Positions 41,819 through 53,882 of a stretch of 64,000 nt of DNA are shown here, piece after piece. Within the stretch, counting starts at the first letter, position 1. Every line of letters begins with the position of its first letter. This DNA comes from Beta vulgaris subsp. vulgaris (taxonomy: Eukaryota > Streptophyta > Magnoliopsida > Caryophyllales > Amaranthaceae), in the NCBI RefSeq assembly GCF_026745355.1, contig NC_079206.1, positions 36,835,642 through 36,899,641 on the forward strand. Reading direction: 5' to 3'. The notes under the pieces are model-generated. The model was not told where the DNA came from. It saw only the letters and a program-made list of their open reading frames with translations, and made no database searches. The position numbers and the translations under genes were made by a program.

Positions 41819-42479
41819 TGATGCTTGTGAGGAGCATCTAAATTCACAATCCTAGTTCTATTAGGATTCGTTATGTAGTGTGCTAGTTCTGTTAGGAGAC
41901 TATGTATTTTACTTTCTTTGTAATTCTTTATTTAGGTATTTGAACGATAAAGGAATCCTATTATGGTTAGGAGTCTAATTTCCTTTATCATAGAGTCTTT
42001 CTAGGAGTCTTAAGTTAGATAGGATTTGTTAATACTTATCCTAGGCGTGGATTCTTATCTTTGGCGTGTAATATGCTTAAGTTACCTGTAGCTAGGAGTC
42101 TTGTTATTTGTCTTCTTAGTTGTTATTTATCTTATTAGTTGTTAGTGTATGTTAGGACTTTAGAGTGTGCTAGGACTTGTGATGCTAGGCGTGTATTTAT
42201 ATTGCACGAGCAACATTAATAAAATTCAGTTGGTTTTTTTTGCTTAAATAACGTCAAGTGATATGCATTGATTTTGGTTGTCACACGAAGAACGCATAAA
42301 TCGTGGTTTTTGTGCATCTCCTAATCGAGGTTAGGTAGAGATCCTCTAGTTCTCGAGGGAACATATAGAGTCTATCTTTATAAAGGTCCAATCTTTATAA
42401 CATATTGGTTACCAAGTTCGAATCTTTATAGCATTTTGCTACAAATTTCTAATCTTTCAGTGTTCTTTATATCATATCA
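41819..42479 (+). repeat. 3' LTR of the Ty3/gypsy remnant
   Basis: 661 bp from TGATGCTTGTGAGG to TATATCATATCA after a GGGGGAGAGGA tract. It shares AAGGAATCCTATTAT, TTAGGAGTCTAAT and CTAGGCGTG blocks with the LTRs of the tandem element at 59504-63674. Confidence 0.78.
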
Positions 42480-42480
42480 A

Positions 42481-43790
42481 GAAGGGAGAATACTTTCACA
42501 ATTTACTAGTGGTAAATTGTGGTTTATGGCTATCTTGGAGAGCAAGGTTTCCTTGCTTCTTCTACTATAAATAATACAAGTCTAGCCTCATTAAGAGATA
42601 GACAATTAGAGTGAATTTACAAAAAAATTGTGTTAAGTTTATGATTGTTTCGTGAATCTTAATTTTGACCACTAATCAGATTTTCAGGAGTGTTGGTCTT
42701 ATTATTGTTTAAACAACTTAATTCCAAGAGTGATTTCAGTGTGTTTAAGATTCTTTGTGAGTGTTTCAGGAGTGATCATTCATTAAGAAATATCCTTGTT
42801 ACTATTTTTCGGATTCTTGTTGTTCTTATTCAAAGTTGGCGTTTCTCTTGAGTATTTAACTATCCTAGTTAAGCATTCATATCAAGAATGATACAGATGC
42901 AGCAAGGCAACTCAAGTTCATTATATTTGTTGATCTATTTAATTATTGATATTGGCAATTTTTCAATTTAAAGCTCTAAGTAGTGTTTTAGTGTTGGATT
43001 TGGTGATCGTTCAATTGATATGGCTAATTTCGTGGATTGGATTGAAGAAGATTAACATTTTAATTAAGTGTCATCATTAGTTAAAATATTAGTTATGTTG
43101 TAGGGACAACCATGTTTGCCATTGGTTTGAACCTTTTTAATGAAATGGTTGATATAATGCGTGAAGTACTTTGTTTATTTCATCCATTTAAGAGTCCATT
43201 TCTAATCTGGTTTAGTAAGCTTGTTCGTTAGTCCTTTAATGTCGAATTAGTAGAGTCCATGTTAATTATGAGTCTTTTAATTCGTGTGTTTTGAATTATG
43301 TCCTTAGTTGTTTTGAGTTGTATTTTTCATTCCCTAAAGTAGTACTCTAAGAGTCATTGATTCTAAGTAATTATAAGAGTCCTAGTGTGTTTAAGAGTTA
43401 TGTTATTATTTTGAATGATTTTGTTGTTTGTTTGTTTTAGTTGCTTGAGTTATTAAAGAGGATCTTATAATAAAAAGTTAGTGATGTAGTTTAAAACCGT
43501 AGGATGTATCTAAGTACATGTGTTACACGTTCAAAGGAATATACATCAAGCAATGAGATGGTTGTAAGAGAATAGAAAGTTGTTCCTATTTTGTGGCATT
43601 TACAACAACATGTTGGTTGTCATGGTTGTATTTTAAGAAAAATGCCTTTAACTTGTGGGAAGAGTGGCGTGCAAGGTGTATCCTTGAGTGTCATGTGATT
43701 CAGTTGAAATTAAGTAAAGTATTGCATAGCTTTCCATAAGTTATTGTTTCCTTAAATTTAGCTAGATTCTAGGCTACAATTAAGGGAGAA
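42481..43790 (+). repeat. Tandem array copy 1 (about 850-bp unit plus about 460 bp)
   Basis: Starts GAAGGGAGAATACTTTC. It carries TACTATAAATAATAC, AGTTGGCGTTTCTCTTGAG and TTTCGTGGATTGGATTGAAG blocks that recur in the other copies, and ends in GCAAGGTGTATCCTTGAG and TTCCATAAGTTATTG. Copy 1 alone has extra DNA at about 43095-43600. No coding capacity was seen. Confidence 0.75.
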
Positions 43791-45361
43791 TACTTTCCTA
43801 ATTTACTAGTGGTAAATCGTAGCTTATGGCTGTCTTGGAGAGCAAGGTTTTCTTGCTTCTTTTATTATAAATAATACAAGTCTAGCCTCATTAAGAGATA
43901 GACAAATAGAGTGAATTGACATAAAAGTATGTTAAGTTTATGATTGTTTCATGAATCTTAATTTCGATCATTAATCAGATTTTCAAGAGTATTGATCTTA
44001 TTAGTGTTTAAACAACTTAATATCAGAAGTGGTTTGAGTGTCTGTTAAGATTCTTTGTGAGTGTTTCAGAAGTGATCATTCGTTAAGAAATTTCCTCGTT
44101 ACTTGTTTCTATTTTTCGAGTTCTTATTGTTTTTGTTCAATGTTGGCGTTTCTCTTGAGAGTTGAATAATCAAGTATGAATGTAAATCTTGAAGCAAGAA
44201 CTTCAAGAACTCTGAAATCAAGTACAAAAGTCGAACAAGGATATGAATTTATTTAAGATCACTCCTGAAACTTGAATAAAGACTCTAAACACTCTTAAAA
44301 ACACTTCTGAATTTAAGATGTTAAACACTAAGTATTCAACACTCCTGAAGAATAATTAATGGTATCAATTGTTAAACAATCAAGAAGATGTATATAACTC
44401 AAAATTAAACTATATCTGTTATTATTAATGAAATAAATGCCCCTTATATAAGGTACAACCTATACTAATCCAACTAGGACTAGATAAAAGATCTATACTA
44501 ATTCTACTAGGAAAACATAAACTTATCCTAATCTAATCAGTAAAACCACACGACTAAAGATAACATGTACAAACCACATGTTTATCCTATTATAAAATCT
44601 ATCTACTACTAGAATTCTAACTTAACTATAATTCTAATCCAATTAGGAATCCTAATCCAATTAGGATTTGGATTTCTAACTTAACTAGAATTCATAAACT
44701 AATATATCCCTAACAAAACTAAGAGTTCTAATCCTACTAGGATTAGGATTTCAGAGTCCTATTCCTACTAGAATTAGGAAACAAACAAACTCTTAACAAA
44801 CTAAAATTTAAAACTCCTAAATTACATAGAATTCTAACAGATTTAGAATACTACATAATTAACACTTCTAATACGCATCAAGAGTTTAACTGTTCTAGTT
44901 AAGCATTCATATAAAGAATGATATACATTCAGCAAGGCAACTCAAGTTCATTATATTTCTTGACCAATATAATTATTGAATTTGGACCATTTTGCAATTC
45001 AAAGCTTTAAGTGGTGTTTTAGTGTTGTATTTGGTGATCGTTCAATTAATATGGATAATTTCGTGGATTGGATTGAAGAAGATTATCATTTTAATTAAGT
45101 GTCATCATTAGTTAAAACCTTAGTTAGTTAGCTGAGTTGTTTTTAATTTACTAAAGTCCGAAAATTATAACTGATTTTGATTTATTAGGATTCTAAGTTG
45201 GCATAGTTGTATTTTAGGATAGTTACCTTAAACTTATAGGAAGAGTGGCGTGCAAGGTGCATCCTTGAGTGTCGTGTGATTGCGTTCTAATTAAGTAAAG
45301 TATTGCATAGCTTTCCATAAGTTATTGTTTCCTTAAATTTAGCTAGATTCTAGACTACAAT
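43791..45361 (+). repeat. Tandem array copy 2, split by a solo LTR
   Basis: Starts TAAGGGAGAATACTTTCC. Without the insertion at 44163-44880 and one TSD copy it is about 848 bp. It follows copy 1 head to tail. Confidence 0.78.
44163..44880 (-). repeat. Solo LTR, 718 bp, TSD AGAGT
   Basis: Runs TGAATAATCAAG...ACGCATCA on the plus strand (TGATGCGTATTAG...GATTATTCA on the minus). AGAGT is duplicated at 44158-44162 and 44881-44885. A minus-strand TATA (CTTATATAAGGGG, near 44445) gives the orientation. Confidence 0.85.
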
Positions 45362-46107
45362 TAAGGGAGAATACTTTCCTAATTTACTAGTGGTAAATCG
45401 TAGCTTATGGTTGTCTTGGATGGGAGAGTAAGGTTTTCTTGCGTCTTCTACTATAAATAATACAAGTCTAGCCTCATTAAGAGATAGACAATTAGAGTGA
45501 ATTGACATAAAATTATGTTAAGTTTATGATTGTTTCATGAATCTTAATTTCGACCATTAATCAAATTTTCAAGAGTGTTAATCTTATTAGTGTTTTAACA
45601 ACTTAATTCTAGGAGTGGTTTGAGTGTGTTTAAGATTCTTTGTGAGTGTTTTAGGAGTGATCATTCATTAAGAAATATCCTTGTTACTATTTTTTGAATT
45701 CTTATTGTTCTTGTTCAAAGTTGGCATTTCTCTTGAGTGTTTAAATATCCTAGTTGAGCATTCAAATCAAGAATGATACAGATGCAGCTAGGCAACTCAA
45801 GTTCATTATATTTTATTGATTTTATTAATTGAATTTTGACCATTTTGCAATTCAAAGCTGTAAGTAGTGTTTTAGTGTTAGATTTTGTGATCCTTCAATT
45901 AATATAGATGATTTCGTGGATTGGATTGAAGAAGATTAGCATTGTAATTAAGTGTCATCATTAGTTAAAATTTTAGTTAGTTAGCTAAGTTGTTTTTAGT
46001 TTTACTAAAGTCTGAAAATTATAACTGATTTCGGTTTATTAGGAGTCTAAGCTGTCATCGTTGTATTTAAGGAAAGTTACCTTAAACTTGTGGGAAAAGT
46101 GGCGTGT

Positions 46108-48181
46108 TGATGCTGGAGCATCTACTGTGAACCAAGGTCTTCTAGTTCAACAAGAAAATCAAGGGCAAATGGTGAAAGAAGTTCAGTTCATAAGCTTAAC
46201 AAGCACGGTTTTTCCTAAAACACTTCTTAAGCATCTTGATTAGGTTAATATTTTCTTAATCTCCCTTAAACGAGGTTAACTAATGCAAATGATACTCTTA
46301 ATTATCATTAAGTATTATTATTCAAGTTTAGTTGGTGATTAATGATGCAAGCCCAAGGTCCAGAAGAAAAGCTCATGCATTAGTGTTGATACTTATATTT
46401 CCAACAACCATAATTCGATCAATTTGGCTCATTTTGCGGACTTTAATAGGTTAATCAATAAGTTCACATTCTGAACTTACGGAAAAAGTGATCAAACACT
46501 TAATTTGGACACGTTTTAGGCGAAATTCAAGTGTTGCATTACATGGGATGTTGATTAAAGGCCCAAGGAGCTGCTTCTTGAAGTTGGACGGGTTGTGCTT
46601 CTTTTGTGGGTGTTTTACTTTCCTAACTTGGATGGCGGATTGAAAGTGACGTGCAACATTGAAGGGCCCAAATTCTGTCTGGGTTTCAAGTATGGTGGTA
46701 AAGAAAGCCCAAGTGATGAATGGGTTTTTATTTGCTTTTGTTTTTGGGTTTTAATAAACCATGAGATCACTCATAAAGTAATCCATGATTAGGCATGTGT
46801 GTTTGCTACTGATTAGGCTTGTGTTAGGCATGTAATTAGGAGTTATTTAGGCTCCTTAGTTGCTGATTGTAACCCTTGTAACAACCCCTTAAATGAGCTT
46901 CTCAAGAGGCTTGAATCAAGGAGTTTTGTAACTCCTAAAACCTCTCTAAAGGTGGATGGTTTTCAAGGGTTTTTAGGTTTTATTTTTCTGCTCCTATGTG
47001 TTATATAAGGAGTGCATATGATAGGAGAAGTTCAGATTTTGAGTGATATAAAAAAACCTTTGTGTTTATAGTTTTGTGCTTTGAGTTTGTCTCAAGTTTG
47101 AAACTAACCCTTATTTCTTTGGATATGTATTTAAGTGATAAGATTAGGGGAGATTGAGTGAGTCTTGTCTCCGGCCTAAGATCCCAAATGATTGAGTTTA
47201 TCTTGTGATTTGGTCACTATCCTAAATTCGTGAGTTACAAAGTGTTATTGTGAGTGTTCTTGTTCTTAAGTTGAAAAGCATCATCCAATTCTTTGAAAGG
47301 TGTTTTTAGATTCACATCAATTAATTAGCTTAATTAGGGTAATTAGTTAAGCTAATCTTGATTAAGGCAAAGCTGTTTTTGTTCCTCAATCATCCGATTT
47401 TTGTAAGGCCTTAAAGGAAGCTTAATTCTGAAAATTCAAGGCCACCTCATGCTTAAATGTGATCTCATGGATGACTAGCAAGACCATATGATCTTCATAC
47501 GAGCTTTCAAGCTGTAGGAAATGAGAAAGGAGAGCTTAAGAGCAAAGGATGCTAAACTGCTGCCCCTAGGCATCCCAACAGCCCCCTTTTCTTCAGTTTT
47601 TTGGGCAATGCTTTTCCCTTCTGTAAATGTCTTGAAATTGTGAAGATATTTTGTTTAAGATAAGTACTTTTTATTTCCTATAGGCTAATTTTCTGTTTTT
47701 CAACGTCCTATTGGTACAGTAACTTAGCTGATGATTAGAAGGTGTGCTGAAACAATTTTATTTTCTGTTTCTCTTATTTTATTGCTTTAGTTAGGATAGC
47801 AAATGACGTCCTTTTGGGCATATTTTTGGAATGTTGTAGCTTAATATGTCTAGTTTGTAATGCTTTTGGAATCAGATCATTCCAGTGAATATTGAAACTT
47901 TTATGCTAAGTTTACTAAGCTGTGTGCCTAGTGTACTTTTGGGTCAGTTTTAACCAACTCTTAAGTCTTTGTAATTTTGATAATCTAAACATTGAATTAG
48001 TGATTGAAAATCAAAGTAGACTTAAACTGGAAGCTCATTGTTATAGTTTAGTCTTGATTGGTGGTACAATGGATTGTGGAAGTGGTAGTTGTTCGTTCAT
48101 TTGAACCGGTTTGATACAATTGTTCTATCCTTTGTTCTTTGCAATTTCGAATGCTCTTGATGTCTAAAACTTTATGTATCA
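46108..48181 (+). repeat. 5' LTR of the 7.7-kb gypsy element (with nested solo LTR)
   Basis: Colinear with 52678-53768 except for the insertion at 46343-47319. Its start lies in a segment that at the 3' end is read through by the pol frame (ASIVNQGLLVQQENQGQ). Confidence 0.88.
46343..47319 (+). repeat. Solo LTR nested in the 5' LTR, TSD ATTAA
   Basis: 977 bp from TGATGCAAGCCCAAGG to GATTCACATCA, with ATTAA at 46338-46342 and 47320-47324. It shares GTTTGTCTCAAGTTTGAAAC and TCTCCGGCCTAAGATCCC-type blocks with the LTR at 56184-56931, so both belong to one family. Confidence 0.9.
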
Positions 48182-48183
48182 TT

Positions 48184-48195
48184 TGGTATCAGAGC
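48184..48195 (+). promoter_or_regulatory. Primer-binding site of the 7.7-kb gypsy element
   Basis: TGGTATCAGAGC, complementary to the 3' end of initiator-Met tRNA, two bases after the 5' LTR. Confidence 0.92.
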
Positions 48196-48325
48196 TTAAG
48201 GTTGTTTAAGAGCATTTGAATCATACTATAAACATCCTAAATACATTCCTTAAACCCAAACCTAACCCCCCCAAAACCGAATCTATTCTAAGTCTAAACA
48301 CACTTCTTTCTAGCCATAATCCATT

Positions 48326-49357
48326 GTGGTTGTGTTAACCATGAGTGGAGGTGAAGAAAATCAGTTTAGGAGAGGCATGAACATGAATGAAGTAAGGTTG
48401 GTTGGAGTAGAGAATCAAATGGCCACCTTATCTGAGCAAATGTCTAACATGATGGTTGTTCTGAGAGATGTGGGATTAAGAGGGCAAGTAAGAAGGGGAA
48501 ATAAGGAGGATGAAGATGTGGCTTATGATACTAGTGAAGAAGTTATATTTGAAGCTTCCATGACAAGGAGAAGGCCACGAAAAACTGATTATTTTCGAGA
48601 TATTAAGTTAGATATTCCTGAGTTTGATGAAAACCTTAATCCATATGTTTACTTGGAGTGGGTAGCAAGGTGTGATCGAATTTTTGAACTCAAGGAGTAT
48701 GATGATGCTAAGGCTTTCAAGGTTGCATTTTCTAAGTTAAAGGGGTATGCATCCCTTTGGTGGGAGAATGTTGTTATAGCAAGAGCAAGGAAGCATAAGC
48801 CAAAGATCAAGAGTTGGATGAAACTCGAGAAGAAGATGACTTATACTCTTGATTTATATAACCAGTTATCTGATTTATCTAAGGATCATAAAGGTGTCGA
48901 AAATTACATTCACGAATTTGAGAAAATAATGATGAAATTAGATGTTCAAGAAAGAGAGGAGCAAACTATGGCTCATTTCTTAGGTGGTTTGGAGAAAGAC
49001 ATTCAAAGGAAGTTGGAGCTACAACCTTATTCTACTTTGGATGAACTATTCAAGCTAGCTTTGAAAGTGGAAAAACATCAAAAGGAGAAGAAGACAAAGG
49101 CGTTTGTTAAGGGAGTTTCTTACATCAAGGGAAGTTCGAATGTGAAGCTATCTTATGCATCTCCTTACACTCCAAAAAGGGATACTTCTAAGGCCATTGA
49201 TGAAGGGAAGAAAGTGGTTGAAGAGTCCTCTAAGAAATCTGATGTGAAGTTTTTTAAGTGTCATGGTTATGGTCATTGTCAAGCTCAATGCCCAAACAAA
49301 AGGGTAATGACTCTAATTGACATTAAAATCATTGATGAAGCCCTTGGTTTTCAATAA
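48326..49357 (+). CDS. gag of the 7.7-kb gypsy element
   Basis: An uninterrupted 343-codon frame. It opens just before MSGGEENQFRRGMNMNEV (an ATG at 48341 is more likely than the upstream alternative codon). After a Met-rich helix comes the core: DIPEFDENLNPYVYLEWVAR, FKVAFSKLKGYASLWWENVV, YTLDLYNQLSDLSKDHKGVE and MAHFLGGLEKDIQRKLEL, the standard order of plant chromovirus gag. The nucleic-acid knuckle at the C-terminus reads FFKCHGYGHCQAQC, where the first Cys of CX2CX4HX4C is Phe, so it is probably damaged. Gag builds the particle. A stop near 49356 separates it from protease. Confidence 0.88.
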   Translation: MVVLTMSGGEENQFRRGMNMNEVRLVGVENQMATLSEQMSNMMVVLRDVGLRGQVRRGNKEDEDVAYDTSEEVIFEASMTRRRPRKTDYFRDIKLDIPEFDENLNPYVYLEWVARCDRIFELKEYDDAKAFKVAFSKLKGYASLWWENVVIARARKHKPKIKSWMKLEKKMTYTLDLYNQLSDLSKDHKGVENYIHEFEKIMMKLDVQEREEQTMAHFLGGLEKDIQRKLELQPYSTLDELFKLALKVEKHQKEKKTKAFVKGVSYIKGSSNVKLSYASPYTPKRDTSKAIDEGKKVVEESSKKSDVKFFKCHGYGHCQAQCPNKRVMTLIDIKIIDEALGFQ

Positions 49358-49379
49358 CAACTTGAAGATGAATCCGAGA

Positions 49380-49990
49380 AGGAGGCCAAAATTACAGAAG
49401 AAGTTGAGGTGGGAGTAGTGATTCAAGGTGATCACTTAAGCCTTGTTCTAAGAAGAGTTCTTCATGCTAAGGAGGTTGAATTGTTTCCATCTTAAAGGGA
49501 TCAAATTTTCCAAGCAAAGTACTTGGTTGGAGGGAACATATGCTCGATGATTATTGATGGTGGGAGCCGCACTAATGTGGCATCTTCAACCATGGTGGAC
49601 AAGCTCAATCATCCTACCTTCAAACATCCTAAACCTTATAAGCTTCATTAGCTTAATGATGGCAATTGTGTGGAGGTTTATTTGTGCATAATGGTAGGAC
49701 AAGCTTAACAAAACAAGCTTTAATTAGCTTTTCTTTTGGTGATTCGTATAAGGATGAAGTTCTTTGTGATGTTTTGCCTATGGATGCATGTCATACATTG
49801 TTAGGAAGACCATGGCAATCTGATAAAGAAATTGTGCATATGGTAGGGCTAATACTTACACTTTCATGTATAATCGAAAGAAAATTGTACTTAGTCCTAG
49901 TAAACCATGTTCAAATGCACCTAAACCAAAAACAACACAACCTAAAACATAAAACAAAAAAACGTTACTCCTTTCAAAATCTCAATTAGA
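49380..49990 (+). pseudogene. Protease region of the 7.7-kb gypsy element
   Basis: SMIIDGGSRTNVASSTMVDK (about 49540-49600) has the catalytic motif as DGG. A stop and a frame change follow, then FGDSYKDEVLCDVLPMDACH and TLLGRPWQSDKEIVH, the conserved C-terminal part. It cleaves the Gag-Pol precursor. Stops at 49495, near 49650 and elsewhere disable this copy. Confidence 0.82.
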
Positions 49991-50097
49991 TAAAGCTGTG
50001 GAAAACGGAAAGGTTATGTATTTGTTGTTGTTGTTAGATGAATATGATGTTAATCCTATTGAAATGCACGAAATGGTTAAGCCATTAGTGAGGGAGT

Positions 50098-51620
50098 TTG
50101 GTGATATTTTTCCTGAAGACCTTCCATCTAGTTCACCCCCTAGACCTTCCATCTACTTTACCCCCTAGTAGAGGTATTGAACATCAAATGGACTTAATTC
50201 CTGGAGCACCATTACCTAACAAGCCAGCTTATAGATGTAATCCTGAAGAAGCTAAAGAGTTGCAACGCCAAGTTAGTGAATTTTTAGCTAAAGGGTTCGT
50301 ACAAGAGAGTCTTAGTCCATGTGCTATGCCTGTTATTTTAGTTCCAAAGAAGGATGGTTCTATGCGTATGTGTCTAGATTGCAAGGCCATCAACAATATT
50401 ACAATTAAGTATAGGTATCCTATACCTAGACTTGATGATTTACTGGATGAATTGCATGGTTCCACTATATTTTCGAAGATAGACTTAAGAAGTGGGTACC
50501 ATCAGATTCGAATTAAGGAAGATGATGAATGGAAAACAACTTTTAAAACTAAGAGTGGTTTGTAAGAATGGCTTGTGATGCCATTTGGATTGACAAATGC
50601 TCCTAGTACTTTCATGAGACTTATGCATGAGGTACTCAGGCCCTTCATTGATATCTTTGTTGTTTTTTATTTTGATGATATTCTTGTGTATTGTCAAAGT
50701 GAACATGAACATCTAGTGCATCTCAAGAAGGTTTTCCTTAAGCTAAGGGAAAAGAAGCTGTATACAAAGATGGAGAAGTGTGAATTCTTCACTTCTAGTG
50801 TGATATTTCTTGGATTCATAGTATCTTCAAATGGCGTTTCTATGGATGAATCCAAGGTGGAAGCAATCAAGTCTTGGCCAGTTCCTAAAACTATTACAGA
50901 GGTTCGAAGTTTCCATGGTTTAGCTTCTTTTTACAGGAGATTTATCAAGAACTTTAGTACCATCTTGGCGCCATTGACTGAATGCATCAAAAACGGGTCT
51001 TTTATTTGGACTCCAGCAGCACAAGAAGTATCTGAGCAATTGAAGAGTATGCTTAGTAAGGCTCCTGTTCTCACCTTAACTGATTTCAAGAAGGTGTTCG
51101 AGGTTAAATGTGATGTTAGTGTCGTGGTCTTTGGAGCTGTTTTATAACAAGGTGGGCGTCCCATAGCCTATTTCAGTGAGAAACTTAATTAGTCCATACT
51201 CAACTACAACACTTATGATAAGGAGTTCTATGCTATTGTTCGTGCCTTGACTCATTAGACTCATTATCTCAGACCAGCTCAGTTTGTGCTTCACTCAGAT
51301 CATCAAGCCTTAAAGTACATCAGTGGCCAACACAAGCTCAGTCCTAGACATGCAAAATAGGTGGAATTCCTTCAGTCCTTTGATTTTGTTTCAAAATATA
51401 AAACTGGAGTTTCTAACATTGTTGCAGATGCTCTATTAAGGAGGCATTCTATGCTTTCTTTAACGGAGGCTCGTATTCTTGGATTTAGTCATCTTAAAGA
51501 GTTATATTATGAAGATCCAGACTTCTCTTTGGAAGCATGTAAAGATGGATCTCATGGAGCTTATACAGTTCAAGATGGCTCTCTTTTTCGAAACAACAAG
51601 CTATGCATCCCTCGGTGTTA
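50098..51620 (+). pseudogene. Reverse transcriptase and RNase H of the 7.7-kb gypsy element
   Basis: RT reads EFLAKGFVQESLSPCAMPVI, VPKKDGSMRMCLDCKAIN and FSKIDLRSGYHQIRIKEDDE. One stop at 50563-50565 sits where gypsy RTs have Tyr before [16 protein letters not shown]. The catalytic box is YFDDILVYC (about 50670). Connection and RNase H continue with [50 protein letters not shown] and VADALLRRHS. Four or five further stops are single-base events. It copies RNA to DNA and removes the RNA strand when intact. It is one of the best preserved pol genes of the window. Confidence 0.92.
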
Positions 51621-51621
51621 A

Positions 51622-52677
51622 TTAAAGGATTTGCTTATCAAGGAGGTTCATGGAGGAGGACTAGCAGGATACTTTGGCATTAACAAAACCGTTGATGTAT
51701 TGCAAGAACATTTCTATTAGCCGAAACTTGCAGGAGATGTTCTATTTGTCAGAAGGCTAAAAGCTCCTTTCATCAAGGAGTTTACACACCTCTTCCTGTT
51801 CCAGTTCAACCATGGGAAGATGTGAGCATGGATTTCATAGTGGCTCTACCTAGAACTCAACTTCAGAAAGATGCAGTTATGGTGGTGGTAGACAGGTTTT
51901 CAAAGATGGTTGACTTTACTACTTGCAACAAAACAGATGATGCAATTCATGTAGGTGAATTGTTCTTCAAGATATCATTAGACTTCATGGAGTACCAAAG
52001 TCTATTGTATCTGATAAAGATGTCAAGTTTCTTAGCTATTTATGGAAGACATTGTGGAAGCTATTAGGTACTAAGTTACTGTTTAGTACTACTGCTCCTC
52101 CTCAGACTAATGGCCAAACTGAGGTGACCAACTGGACATTAACTACACTGCTAAGGACACTAGTGAACAAGTCTCAAAGATATTGGGATCTAAAGCTAAC
52201 TCATGCTGAGTTTGCTTACAATAGATCTCCAACTTATGCTACAAAACACTCACCATTCGAGGTAAACCATGGGATTAATCCTTTAAGTCCTATTGATGTG
52301 CATAGTAGCAAAGAAGCTGCAGAAAAGGCTAAGGAGATGAAAAAACTTCATCAACATATTCGAACAAGAATTGAGAAGGTGAATGAAGCATACAAAGTTC
52401 GAGCAAACAAGCACTAAAAAGAAGTTTTGTACAAGCCTGGTGATTTAGTATGGCTACATTTGAGGAAGGAACGTTTTCCAACCAGAAGAAAGAACAAGCT
52501 AATGCGTACAAGTGACAGTCCTTTCAAAGTATTAGAGAAGATCAACAACAATGCCTACAAGATAGAATTGCCAGATGAAATGGGAAACATATCTAAAACA
52601 TTCAATGTTGGTGATCTAGCTCCCTATATTGCAGATGAATCTGAAATACAAGAAGACCTTTTCGAACCTGGAGAGAA
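51622..52677 (+). pseudogene. Integrase of the 7.7-kb gypsy element
   Basis: A damaged H2C2 module (VHGGGLAGYFGINKTVDVLQ, then CRRCSICQKAKS-like near 51740) leads into WEDVSMDFIVALPRTQ and VDRFSKMVDF. After a frame change come PPQTNGQTEVTNWTLTTLLR and FAYNRSPTYATKHSPFEVNH, the end of the DDE core. The tail reads YKPGDLVWLHLRKERFPTRR, SPFKVLEKINNNAYKIELPD and FNVGDLAPYIADES, typical of chromovirus-type integrases. The frame runs past the polypurine GGAGAGAA into the 3' LTR. Confidence 0.88.
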
Positions 52678-53768
52678 TGATGCAGGAGCATCTATTGTGA
52701 ACCAAGGTCTTCTAGTTCAACAAGAAAATCAAGGGCAGATGGTGAAAGAAGTTCAATTCATAAGCTTAACAAGCACGGTTTTTCCAAAAACACTTCTTAA
52801 GCACCTTGATTAGGCTCATCTTTTCTTAAACTATCTTAAACAAGGTTAATTAATGCTAATGATACTCCTAATAATCATTAAGTATTGTTAATTAAGTTTA
52901 GTTTGTGATTAATTAACTTAATTAGGGTAATCAGTTAAGCTAATCTTGATTAAGGCAAAGCTGTTTTTGTTCCTTAATCATCCGCTTTGTGTAAGGCCTT
53001 AAAGGAAGCTTAATTCTAAAAATTCAAGGCCACCACATGCTTAAATGTGACCTCATGGTTGACTAGCAAGGCCATATGATATTCACATGGGCTTTGAAGT
53101 TGTAGCAAATGAGAAAGGAGAGCTTAAGAGCAAAGGATGCTGAACTGCAGCCCCTAGCATCCCAACAACCCCCTTTTCTTCAGTTTTTTGGGCAATGCTT
53201 TTTCCTTCTGCAAATGTCTTGAAATTATGAAGATATTTTGTTTAACATATGAACTTTTATTTACTATAGGCTAATTTTCTGTTATTCAACATCCTATAGG
53301 TACGGTAACTTAGCTAATGATTAGAAGGTGTGCTGAAATAGTTTTCTTTTCTATATCTCTTATTTTATTGCTTTAGTTGGGACAAAAATTGACGTTCTTT
53401 TGGGCTGATTTTTGGACATGTTGTAGCTTAATATGTCTTGTTTGTAATGATTTTGGAATCAGATCATTCCAGTTAATATTGAAACTTTTATGCTAAGTTT
53501 ACTAAGTTGTGTGCCTAGTGTACTCCCTGGTCAGTTTTGACCAACTCTTAAAATTTTGTACTTTTGATCATCTAAACGTTGAATTAGTGATCGAAACTCA
53601 AAGTAGACTTAAACTAGAAGCTCATTATTATAGTTTAGTCTTGATTGGTGGTACATTGGATTGTGGAAGTGGTGGTTATTCGTTCATTCGGACCGGCTTG
53701 ATACAATTGTTCTATCCTTTGTTCTTTGTAATTTCGAATGCTCTTGATGTCTAAATCTTTATGTATCA
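52678..53768 (+). repeat. 3' LTR of the 7.7-kb gypsy element
   Basis: 1091 bp, TGATGCAGGAGCATC to ATGTATCA, followed by CGTGC (TSD). Confidence 0.9.
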
Positions 53769-53882
53769 CGTGCAAGGTGTATCCTTGAGTATCGTGTGAT
53801 TGAGTTGTCATTAAGTATAGTATTGCATAGCTTTCCATAAGTTATTATTTCCTTAAATTTTAGCTAGATTCTAGACTACAAT

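Larger units (their letters stand above)
40872..42479 (+). mobile_element. Ty3/gypsy remnant lacking RT, RNase H and integrase core
   Basis: A protease region (about 40885-41300) is followed almost at once by an integrase C-terminal segment (41428-41790), a polypurine tract AAGGGGGAGAGGA and an LTR (41819-42479). The left part is cut at the hAT terminal repeat, so the hAT probably inserted here. It must be non-autonomous. Confidence 0.8.
46108..53768 (+). mobile_element. Full-length Ty3/gypsy element (chromovirus-like), TSD CGTGT/CGTGC
   Basis: LTRs begin TGATGCWGGAGCATCTA and end ATGTATCA (46108-48181, 52678-53768). Excluding a nested solo LTR and its TSD copy, the first is 1092 bp, matching the second (1091). 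CGTGT at 46103-46107 and CGTGC at 53769-53773 are a TSD with one later change; the array unit shows CGTGC as the original. Initiator-Met primer-binding site, gag, PR, RT, RNase H, IN follow in gypsy order. Scattered stops make it inactive. Confidence 0.92.
45362..53882 (+). repeat. Tandem array copy 3, split by a 7.7-kb gypsy element
   Basis: The two parts, 45362-46107 and 53769-53882, join at GTGGCGTG/CGTGCAAGG to restore a unit of about 855 bp colinear with copy 2. Confidence 0.8.
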
